64,000 nt of DNA from contig NC_069133.1 in NCBI RefSeq assembly GCF_026914265.1, positions 11,911,937 through 11,975,936 on the forward strand. The letters run 5' to 3'. Positions 47,283 through 57,289 of the stretch are shown one piece after another. Origin of the DNA: Mya arenaria. Lineage: Eukaryota; Mollusca; Bivalvia; Myida; Myidae. The translations under genes and the position numbers were made by a program. The notes under the pieces were generated by a model. It had not been told where the DNA came from. It saw only the letters and a program-made list of their open reading frames with translations, and ran no database searches. Position 1 is the first letter of the stretch. Each line of letters starts with the position of its first letter.

Positions 47283-48178
47283 GAAATTTATTGCATACGG
47301 ATGATTTTAATCCTCATTGACGAAATGAGACTTAAAAAGTGCTGAAAATGCCACTATTTCACTGAATTAACAAGTCACGATTGAACAAAAACAAGTAAGA
47401 TATAGTTGTAAAATCATTCTGCCCTCGTAGCGCTACTTTGTCAGAAAAAAGGGTGATAGAACTGTTTATTTGTTATAAGAAAAACATTTACACAAACCGG
47501 GACCTTGACCACCAAAACAAAAAAGTCGAGTGCAACCTGCATGTGAAGTGGCATTATTCTAAGTCAAGTGGCTCTTGAGATATCAGGAGCTCAATGAACA
47601 TTGGTTGTTGTCCTCAATTTGACCTACTGACCCAAAACAATAGGGGTCATATTTAGACAAGTGAAACCTACATTTTAAGAGACTGTTGACCATAAACTTG
47701 ACCTTCGAGCTACCTACTCAGACAAAATTAGGGAGCTTAATGTTATTTTGCATACAAAAAAGCCCCAAACAACATTGGCTTTGTTCTTTGACCTTTGACC
47801 TATTGACCTCCAAACCAACATGGGGTATTTTGATCAAGTAAAACATACATCACTGACGTAAAGTTGCATGATCTTTGGTGCTCGATGTTTTGCGCAGAAA
47901 TGACTGACTGACCCAAAAGACAATTTTTCTTAGGTTATTGTGCGGACAAGGTTTTTCTTAGGTTATTGTGCGGACAAGGTTTTTAAAACACTGCTGATCG
48001 TAACCTTGACCTTTGACCCACTGAACATTAAAACTTCCAGCTTCTTTTGAAGGGCAACCCACCACTGAACTTCCGTGATCTTAGGTCAAACAGTTTTCTA
48101 GTTACCGTACACGCAATATTAAATGAGCTACTAAGCTATTGATAGACCGATCTATCGACATTTGCTAACACGTTTGCC
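47283..48178. other. Decayed repeat with GACCTTTGACC words
   Basis: Multiple copies of TTGACCT(T)TGACC(TA)TTGACC-like words occur at about 47500-48020, plus a perfect 28-bp tandem duplication (TTTTTCTTAGGTTATTGTGC and so on) at about 47925-47985. It resembles a common mollusc interspersed repeat. No gene. Confidence 0.5.
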
Positions 48179-48267
48179 ATTCTTCTTCTTCTTCTTCTTT
48201 CTTCTTCATCTTCTTTCTTCTTCTTCTTCTTCTTCTTCTTCTTCTTCTTCTTCTTCTTCTTCTTCTT

Positions 48268-48298
<31 letters not shown>

Positions 48299-48299
48299 A
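48179..48299. repeat. (CTT)n microsatellite
   Basis: About 38 CTT units with two small interruptions. The Lys- and Arg-run ORFs on the minus strand come from it. Confidence 0.95.
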
Positions 48300-48467
48300 A
48301 GGGGATTGGGACATAACAATTCCAAATATAAATGTTACTGTTCTCATATGATACTAGTAAGATATTTGTTGTTGTTTTAAGTTTGCACCAAAGCGAGTTT
48401 CCGTAGGATACTCGGTAGATGACAGAATTGAAATGCAACTTAGCCATTTATTGTAAATAACCAATCG

Positions 48468-48546
48468 TAACTACTCGGCCATCTCCGGCAAGCTTCGAGA
48501 TAGACGCTAATTCCTGCTGGGTCCTGGCCGAGGTGTTCCGATTGGT
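48468..48546. repeat. Short palindromic element, copy 1 (~78 bp)
   Basis: The ends are inverted: ACCAATCGTAACTACTCGGC on the left, and the complement of ACCAATCGGAACACCTCGGC on the right. The spacer is GC-rich. A second copy is at 56443 and a half copy at about 22870-22893. Confidence 0.72.
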
Positions 48547-49680
48547 AAATAACATGACCGGCAGAGAGATAACCCACAGTAGCGCTGGTTCGAGTTGCCT
48601 CGCTTTAATCCACAATGTTATTCACCAGAATGTATCACATTTTATGGATGAATTCGACGCTCTTTGACTGGGAAATAAATCGTTGCTATGTATACTAAGT
48701 ATCAGGCAAAGAGAGTCTGTGCAATACATCAACATCCTTTGCAAGTCCAAACACTATGAGGCTGCAACCACCATTATGTTACGCGGCATATAGGACACTT
48801 TAAGGGGGTACTCGGTACTCAAAACGGCGCAAGCTTTCGAGATAGTTAAATGGTATTTTTACGTAGTATTGGGGTAAAAACTGAAGAGCATTTTTCTGTA
48901 CGCATGGGGGAGAGTGTTTTCTCCCACATCCCCGAATGTCACACATAGAATACCCCATTCCTTTCCTTGTATGTTTTCGGACTTATAAACGAAACAGTAT
49001 AAAGAACAGTGTTCACTCGGCAATTATAAGCCTTTTTTCTGAATAGATTAACTGTTTCATATTCTGCGTCACGTTTATGAGATAAAATGTTTTGAACGTA
49101 GCAAATTTTGTCATGATGGATAGTTTAAACTTGGATACTATGGAACTACCAAATATTAACGCTGACCAAGAATGTCTTGACCCTGATCATGGTAAATTAG
49201 ACGAAGCCACATAGAGAAATTATCTGTATCTGAAGAAGTACTTGCTAGAAATGGCTTAACGGATAACCGAAGAATAAATAAAACAATGAAAACTACAATC
49301 CCAGCTGATGAACATTAAAGGCACAAGGCAAGGGCCTAAACGATAGCAAACTAGAGACACAAACGTATAAACACCGTATACACAAATACAAACACCACAG
49401 ACAAACATAAGCATAGATTGGTGATTCAAAGGATTGAGGAAAAATACCAAGAGTAACAGAAAATGTTGGAGCGTCCAGAGAGGGTTACCATTTTACACTT
49501 TAAGGTTAAGGTTACATGTGAAAGGTTTGTTGAGTGTGTGTTTATTTTTGGAGGAACATAAATAATAGGCGTGCTCTTTAACTTATGGAAACATGCTAAC
49601 GAATAAAGGGATTAAGAACTGGTGCGACATTGCAGGATGATGTAAGGCAATTGAAAGAGTACTATTGGGTTCTAGAATTA
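48547..49680. other. Gap without recognised genes
   Basis: A short open frame from ATG 49114 (MMDSLNLDTMELPNI) ends after about 33 codons and is not recognised. The rest is unremarkable. Confidence 0.4.
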
Positions 49681-49681
49681 A

Positions 49682-49992
49682 TGCACCAGTCAATTGTAAC
49701 CACGGCCCCCCAGGTTTGGGGATATACCGGGGATAGCTGGGGAAATGGGCCGTGTTTTTACCTTTCATGTGGCTCCGCAGTGCCGGGTGAATCCGGTGGT
49801 TTTGTCTTCGCGCAAAATATAGCGGGGATTGGGCCTTAAATAGGATCCCTGGGGTGCGGGGGCATTTGGTGGGGATTTTACCATCAGTTAGGGCCCGCAT
49901 GGCGGGGATTTTACCCGGGGTTGGCTGGACCGAAAGTCAAAGTCCCCGCTTTTCCCCAGACTTGGGGGCCGTGGTTACAATTGACTGGTGCA
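49682..49992 (-). mobile_element. TAA-flanked MITE, full-length copy
   Basis: Inverted ends of about 30 bp (TGCACCAGTCAATTGTAACC and GGTTACAATTGACTGGTGCA) are flanked on both sides by TAA. About 311 bp. The interior is reversed relative to the copies at 24523 and 50142. Confidence 0.9.
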
Positions 49993-50141
49993 TAAAGGAG
50001 GCGTAACGAGAATACAACGTAAATCCCAGACAGTCCTAAGATATATCTGTGTAGGCAGTTACTGTGAATTTATAAAATAGAGATTTGAGTCTATTGACCA
50101 AAAATCCTACAATCAGGACTCAACCATTTGTCAGTTTAAAA

Positions 50142-50443
50142 TGCACCAGTCAATTGTTAACGGCCCCCCAGGTCCGGCATATAGCGGGGACTTTAACTTT
50201 CGGTTCAGCCAATCCCGGGTGAAATCGCCGCCCTGCAGGGATAAACAGCAGATAAAATCCCCGCAAAATGCCACCACACACCGGAGACATACTAGGTTAA
50301 GCCAAAACCGCGCTAATTTCAGCCACCACATTCACTCGGCACTGCGGGGCCACCTGGAAGGTAAAAACACAGCCCATTTCCCCCATTATTCCTGGTATAT
50401 CCCCGGACCCGGAGGGCGGGCGTGGCTACAACTGACTAATGCA
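50142..50443 (+). mobile_element. TAA-type MITE, second copy in opposite orientation
   Basis: It starts TGCACCAGTCAATTGTTAAC and ends ACAACTGACTAATGCA, with the family interior CACCTGGAAGGTAAAAACAC. About 302 bp, 150 bp from the inverted copy at 49682. The TAA duplication is imperfect here (AAA on the left, TAA on the right). Confidence 0.88.
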
Positions 50444-53229
50444 TAAGAATGACAACATAATGATTTGGCTTGTGCATGAAGTGTACAAGGATGTATTGAA
50501 ATGTAGGTGCTCACACACCATGAATCATCGGGATGAAGTGCTAATATCTCAGTTTAACTTGTTGTTGTTTTTCTGGCCGTACAAAAACCTTGAATATACG
50601 ATATAATAACAAACATGCATTTGACCAATTGTAGTCATATGATCAGGAAAATATTATAGTCAAGGAAGAGCTAAGTAACTGATTTTTATTACTCAACTGA
50701 CTTATCATAGCAAGTCTGACTACCACCTTTTTACCAGTTGACACCCATGGTATTTCACTGCTATCCATTGCTAAAGGTCAAAACTTAAGAACGTACGTCG
50801 AAGGTCAAAATTCAAGGACAATATTGATATGCGTTTGAAAACTATACACAATGCTCAAATTTCTTTGCTGTAAAAATGTCATGGTCAATGTGATGGAAAA
50901 ATTATAAAATGTGTAAGCAAAACTGTACACCAGATCAACATTTCACTGCTATAGCCTAAAATAAAAGAAAGTAGGTCAAAGGTCACGGTCAAGGTCATAC
51001 GAGGTAAAACAGTTGCGAAACTGTACAGAGGTCACGGTCATTGTATGAACAGCTGTAGAAGTTCAAACAATAAAGTGGTCACACAAAGTGTATAGATTTT
51101 AAGTAGTTTTGTATCGTTATAAGGACACTAAATCTGTTACATTTGCTACGACAAGGTCACTTCTTCCAATTTTGAGGTCATCTAGTGAAATTTTGTTGAA
51201 ATAAAAGCGTCACAATATTTATATTGCAGCTCATCTAAAGACGGACAGACAGATAGACAGACGGACAGACCGCAATACTGACTACATTATATCTTCGTTT
51301 AATTATAAAAACATTGCAAACAAATGGGAGATATGCAAAGACATTAAGCGACAACAAGTTTCGAAAAAAAACGTGATCATACTAGTAATAGTTTTGTTAA
51401 AGAAAAACAGATGTTCTTACGAAACAAATGACCGAGTAATTCATCACCCTGTAACTTTTTCTTTGAAGAAAAACTACGTAAGTGTTGATTCCGTAATATA
51501 GCCAATCATAGCGCTGTATGAAGTAATTAATTTAAAATTAATAGGTTTCAAAGTGATGGATGATATACATTCTAATTTGATCAATAGGGTTGACAATTAA
51601 GGTGCAGTTAGTAACACCTAGTAGAAAAGACTGACTGTCAACAGTGAACGACCTTTTATTTTGAAACATTTAATTTTTCTACTCGGGGACAGTGGACATT
51701 TCGGAGCTGAAGAAACAGGTAACTACTAATTTTTAAAACATGTATGAATTCATTGAATTAATTTTAACTGCTTTTTTTCGGAATGATTGAAACAATTAAT
51801 GAACAAAAAGTGCGAGTTTCTTTGTGTGATGAAAAAGAGTCGCAGTTGTCGCTAGAAGTGTTCGAACACTAAACGCGTTGGAAATTTTAGTAATTATATG
51901 CATATCTATTACATCTACATTATTGACAATTTATATTTCGCAGTATATAACATTTTTGTTGTCAAGCGTATAAGTCTTGTATTCGTCTATTGGCAATATC
52001 CGAAGGAAACACCGCTGTATTGTCCGTGTGTTGTCCGCATTTTCGTCTATTTCAATTGAAAATGACTCTAAAAAGCAAGATCAAACGTGAAATTAATTTC
52101 GAGTTCTAAGTATCTGGACAAAAGGTGAAGGCCATTACTTCGCAAAGAGCTAGGGTATCACACCCGGATCTCTTGTATCTCACTCTGTTTCTTCAAGTCT
52201 TCCAGTGTCTTGATTTGACTGCGAGTTGCTGTCAGTTCTATTTCATGTCACTTATGGCATTTAAACACAATTTTAGGTCGTGATGGCGTCTCGGTATGGT
52301 CAAGCCATAAAACAGTCAATTGGCGCTTGATAAACTCAAACATACGAGCAAATTCCATTTCGCTTGCCCTACTGCGTTCATACGTTCATACAGTATAAAA
52401 CGCAAGAAAAATTGCGATCAATACTTTTATCCTGTCACTTGCATACAAATCGGTCCAATTAAAAGGTTCCGTGTAAATTCTAGTACATTAGGACGGTTGA
52501 CCACGTGATGTTTATCTACAGTCAAGTGGTCATGTGACCGCGAAAACGGTCTCATTTCTATTCTGAAATATAACAGGTAAAGCACAAATAATGCTTCAGT
52601 ATCTTATCAATAGTCCTCAAACAAGCGACCTCAACAATCACTCGCCCACAAAGTCCCATCATTCTGCATGATAATGACACTGCCAGAAAATCTACATGTG
52701 CACTTAACCCACCCGCTAATGCTGAAAATATGCAGCATTCAACGACCATTTATGTGGTGAATGACAACGTCTCACTTACAAAAGAAATGAATTCTTTCTT
52801 CGCCGGTGCAATTCTGAATATCTAACATTTTATCTTTTAATTCAACATCAATAAAGTCCATTGAACATGTGGCGATTGTTTGTAAACACACGTGATCTTG
52901 AACCATGACCTGTGTAGTCTGTGACTTGCGGAATAATTGTTACATGATTAGATATTTGGTGACTGATCCACGTTTATGTATTTTAAAAAGCTTTTGTGTT
53001 TTGAATTGATGCTGACGTATGGAAATGCAATTACCTCGACTTTAAACGTACTGAATGAAATTGAACAGTTTTTAGAACTATTTTTGGCCAATGTGAAACA
53101 TGGGTATCTAGTGTACCGATGTGAACAGTAAAAACAGTTGTCCCCCGTTTTTAATTTTGATAATTTTAAGAAAAAGTATCGTGTTTTATTAAACAGAGTA
53201 AGAGAATAAATATAATGATAATATCTGTT
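50444..53229. other. Gap with decayed GGTCA-rich repeat
   Basis: AAAGGTCA/AAGGTCAC words cluster at about 50770-51190, and a GACAGACAGACGG run lies at about 51240-51270. No complete gene was recognised. A coiled-coil-like fragment at 52158-52245 is listed separately. Confidence 0.4.
52158..52245 (-). pseudogene. Coiled-coil-like coding fragment, unknown gene
   Basis: The minus strand reads EIELTATRSQIKTLEDLKKQ and then SEIQEIRV before a TGA. This is 28 residues with heptad-like spacing and little bias from base composition. It could be the last exon of an unseen minus-strand gene or a retained fragment. The upstream AG lacks a pyrimidine tract. Confidence 0.25.
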
Positions 53230-53533
53230 ATGTGCTTCCGGTCCCGATTAATAATAATATATGCCATGTGTTTCCGTTCCGGATAGAAAAAAAATCGACC
53301 CGATGCCACCTGCGTTGCCAGGAAACGAGGCTTGCCGAAAAAAAGCGCGTGCGATGATGTTTACTGACGTCATGACGCGCAGTAATTTTTATTCACTGCA
53401 TACGTCAAGAAGTTCCTTCAGTATCACGTCTTTTAAGGGTTATTTTGTTTTGTTTTTAATATATTTTGTAAAGTTAATGTTTATGGAACTAATCTATTAA
53501 AAGATCATAATTATGGTTACATAAAGTGTATAA

Positions 53534-53850
53534 TAAAAAGTATTACGTCAGAGCGCTCATCTGGCATGGGGGAGGGGGGTGCCAGATGGAGTTTTCCAGC
53601 ACCAGCACTGGTGTGCTAGAACGAAAAATCCGACCCAAGGGCACCTGCGTTGCCAGGTAACGTGGCTTGCCGAGTTACCCAGCGTGCCAGAGGTTCGGAT
53701 TTTTCTATCCGGACCGGACACACATTTTTCATTTTTCTAGCTTACTTTAAATTACTTTTTTGTGAAAAAAAGGACATAGGAAAACGCATTTTTATACATT
53801 TCACCATAGGTTTTTTCGATGAGACACGTGCTGTGACGTAATACTTTTTA
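53534..53850. mobile_element. MITE with perfect 17-bp inverted ends and inner foldback
   Basis: TAAAAAGTATTACGTCA at 53534-53550 is repeated as its exact reverse complement at 53834-53850. A second inverted structure lies inside (AAAAATCCGACCC near 53625, GGTTCGGATTTTTC near 53693). The inner sequence CACCTGCGTTGCCAGG.AACG is shared with 53307-53335, so part of the element exists twice. Confidence 0.8.
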
Positions 53851-54073
53851 TTTCTTTTACTTAATGTTGAAATCGAAGTTTAATGGATAAATATGTCATT
53901 TGCTTTATTTCTAACCAGATTTGAGTCAATTGCTTCGGCTGTTTTATATTCACATCATCAACTAGTTCATGTTTAACAGTTCGCAACAATGTCGTTAAAT
54001 CACGTTATCAACTTTAACAACGTTCTAAATAATCGGGCAATTGCGATATAAATATGCTTAAAGCTATTAACGT

Positions 54074-54360
54074 CATTTTCTATCAAAAACAACCTCGGAT
54101 GTATGCCGGTTCATCAGAAGAACATAAATTTTGAATTATATTACTAATTTAATGTAGTGTTTTAACTTGTATTAGTATATCTGAGTTTACATTGATTGTC
54201 AGTGAAGTGTATTATTGCAAACACAATTAAGATCCCCATAAGTAAAATCATTAAGTTTATCAGCTAAATTGAAATTACTACGCGATCTACAGCATAGTGT
54301 TCCGATTTATAACATTGTAAACCGTCGATATACACCCGAGGTTGTTTTCGATAGAAAATG
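54074..54360. mobile_element. MITE with ~38-bp inverted ends
   Basis: CATTTTCTATCAAAAACAAC then CTCGGATGTATGCCGGT on the left pairs with the complement of CATTTTCTATCGAAAACAAC then CTCGGGTGTATATCGACGGT on the right. 287 bp, AT-rich interior, no coding capacity. Confidence 0.83.
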
Positions 54361-55420
54361 GCCGAAGAGTTCCGAATGATTAACGCACAGTGGTGTAATG
54401 GGAATGAACTCCTTCTATTTCCTTGTCCGTCGTTTGACCTGCAATGTTAAGCGACATGTGACCTAAAAGTACATGTATGATTTTTTAGACTATCTGCGCA
54501 TGCGCGCAGGTAGTCTTAAGGCCGCAAACTCCAAAGAACTACTTCTATTCATGTCGTTTAAACCAATTTTTTGTCTCAATGCGCTCTATGTTTAGCAGAA
54601 TGACGTCGAAACCATGAAAATAGATTAGTTGTATTGCAGTCCGAGTATGAGTTCTTGCTTGTTCGGCTATTTCCGCGCTGTATTTCTGTATCCCGGCGTT
54701 TTATTTTTAGCAAAATATAACTATTTTTAGATCGCTATATTTATCCGATTAATGTGAGTCAAATAATAGAGGCTCTGGTAGGAAGGTTACATAATGATTT
54801 TCATTCTGAGTTTAGCCCAAGATGTTCCAGATATTATTACCGACCGAAAGTGTCCAATCGCCTGCAGGGTTTGTTATTTTAACCTGACGTGACCCTGAAG
54901 CACGCTTATTTGTAATGGTGCATTTCTTATATTACTTTTATGAGATAAGAAACAAAAATGATTTTCTGAGTGTCAAAATAGTTGTATCTCAGGTTTCGCG
55001 TTGCTAATGCTTCAAATACTATGATTTGCCTACTACACAATAACAAAATACTATTCATTCTATGATTTTTAGGCGTTTATATTATTAATAAGATGTTTTC
55101 ATTTTTGCATAAAAGCTTTGTTCAAGTGTATTCTTGGCATAGCATTAGGCTTTCACTTTATGTTAGCACACATGCCCTGATACGACAGTGAGTTATGCAA
55201 AAATTTCTTCAAAGATACTTACATAAAACACAAATAACATATTATCAATAAAACTTGAAAAAGCACAATCATATTCTCATTTTAGAACAGACAATTTCCG
55301 ATAATCTAAAAATAGTTTCAACTACATTTAACTGACCGATATTCTAAACATAGTTTCTACATATATTAACTGACCACATGTTTGTCCTCACCGCGGGAAA
55401 ACGACCATCTGATAACCTCT
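54361..55420. other. Gap with an NRF1-like palindrome
   Basis: No gene. The dyad AGACTATCTGCGCATGCGCG with CAGGTAGTCT lies at 54488-54517. A diverged direct repeat of about 47 bp (CTAAA.ATAGTTTC then TAACTGACC) lies at about 55305-55378. Confidence 0.4.
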
Positions 55421-55424
55421 GCAT

Positions 55425-55855
55425 TTTGAAAGGAATTATTGCTAAAGTTGTTCGTAAAATAAAATAATTTTACTTAAACAATTAAAACGTGTATGTTCAT
55501 AAAACTTGCCTAACGTCTGATTTCTAATTAAAGCATTGAAAAACCTTTAGAACCGATTGAAAGAGGCATGCAATATAACTTTAAATACATGGGGATGGGG
55601 GATACGACGACTGAAGTGATAGGCTATGCAGTTTGAATGGAATTATTGCTGAAGTTGGTTTTAAACAAATGATTTTCCTTAAACAAAACGTGCATGTTCA
55701 TAAAAGGAAATGGTATATATGATGTTTTATACTTTCCTATCGTATGCTATCTAATCAAAGCAAGGAAAAACCTTTAGAAACGATTGAAAGGGGTATGCAT
55801 TGTAACATTAAATACGTGGGGATGGGGGATTACGACGATTGAAGCGACGTTAACA
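55425..55855. repeat. Two-copy direct duplication (~200-230 bp)
   Basis: Copy 1 (about 55425-55621) and copy 2 (about 55622-55855) share AATTATTGCT.AAGTTG, AAAACGTG.ATGTTCATAA, GAAAAACCTTTAGAA.CGATT and ACATGGGGATGGGGGAT, with about 10-15% differences. Confidence 0.78.
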
Positions 55856-56442
55856 TAAACAAAATGACACAAGGCGCCATAAAATAGATATAGATATGTT
55901 TTTTTCTCGCCGAATCTGGACACAAGCGCTCTTGGCCCTAGGCACAGTCTTCACTTTTATCTATGTGCCCTTCACCCATCCCCATCGTTCAAATAAAATT
56001 TACATCTCTCACATGTTTGCCCGCAGATTGTCTTTCAGCGCATTCGCGCTTTGATTTTCTTATGACTTAATCCTACCAACGATAAACCATGGAATAAATA
56101 TGAATTATAGCATTAAAGAATGTCAGAACTGTCAGATGGTCTAATAAAAACAGCTGCGTAATAATGCTTCATAATAAATAATTAAGATCTCAGAACATGT
56201 ATAACAGTACTAAAACGTCTCTCGGTCATTTCCAAAGGTACATCATAGAGCCTCGGTAATGTCCGGAGAGCAGTTTCAATAAAGATATTAGTCGATTTCA
56301 GTCGTAAATGGATATTATCTTAGTGTCATAGTTTCAATTCTTTGCTACATAATTTTGTGATTTGAACTTTACCCAGTAGAAGAAATGAATACATAGTTTT
56401 GGAAATAAAAAAGGCGACGTTTTTACAGGTTTAAGCTATCGT
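55856..56442. other. Gap without recognised genes
   Basis: AT-rich sequence. I see no feature I can support. Confidence 0.35.
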
Positions 56443-56503
56443 AACTACTCGGCCATCTCCGGCAAGCTTTGTTTGATACCGGCCGAGGTGTTCCGATTGA
56501 GAT
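56443..56503. repeat. Short palindromic element, copy 2 (~60 bp)
   Basis: ATCGTAACTACTCGGCCATC with TCCGGCAAGCTT on the left matches copy 1 at 48473. The right arm (CCGGCCGAGGTGTTCCGATT) is its inverted partner. The spacer is about 18 bp shorter than in copy 1. Confidence 0.72.
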
Positions 56504-56641
56504 TTAAGATTATTGAAGTTACGACTAAAATCCGGGCCCCGGGACCTTTTTTTTCTGAGACAAGTATTAATGTCACACATAATAACCTTTGACTAAATGT
56601 AATCCCTATTTAAACTTTTGCAAACACACATAACGTCCTTT

Positions 56642-56923
56642 GGCGGACCCGTGGTTTTGTGGTACCACACTTGACTGTCAATCCAGGGGTCACAGGTTCG
56701 TTTCCTCGTTGCACCACTAAAAATACTAATCTTGTTCCGAGAGGGCTTTAAATGGGGGTCCCTTATGACAGAGCTAAACACTTGTACACGTTTAAGAACC
56801 AGGGTAGCTCTAACCAGGGTTTCATTCTGTCTGTGCACTATGCTCAACAAACGTAAAATGACTAACAATCTTATCGGAGCATTCGCCGAAAAGGCAAGGC
56901 CCGAGTGCGAGTATAAATAAGCT
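56642..56923 (+). mobile_element. tRNA-derived SINE (V-SINE/RUDI-like), uninterrupted copy
   Basis: A tRNA-like head with a B-box (GGTTCGTTTCC) is followed by GGGCTTTAAATGGGGGTCCC, ATTCTGTCTGTGCACTATGC, ATGACTAACAATC and the tail GCCCGAGTGCGAGTATAAAT. About 282 bp. This copy gives the reference for the two insertions in the copy at 24152. Confidence 0.83.
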
Positions 56924-57289
56924 TATAAATCAACACTATAACGTCATTCGACATAATTTAAGGCAATGTATTTGTATATTGTTCATTGTTCAAGGTTCGT
57001 GGAGTGTGATGGAAGACCCGCATATACCGATTAGTCAGGTGAAATGCCACAGTAAAAAACGTTTATTACGGCTGTAAATAGAAAATACATTCAAGAGGCG
57101 TGTAAAAAATCGTAAAAATTATCTTTGTTAAAAAATGAACTCGTACGTAAAATTGTGTCGCGAAAAAAATAGTGCTCAAAGCAACTGAACAAACAATGAC
57201 AGTGAAAATAAGTTTCAATAATTGGTTCAAAACGTATCTAAGGCATTTAGTATACATTTTGAAAGTCAGACTATTAAAAAGTCATTTAT

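Noticed and set aside
48136-48447. Poly-Lys and poly-Arg ORFs
   Set aside because: Translation of a (CTT)n microsatellite on the minus strand.
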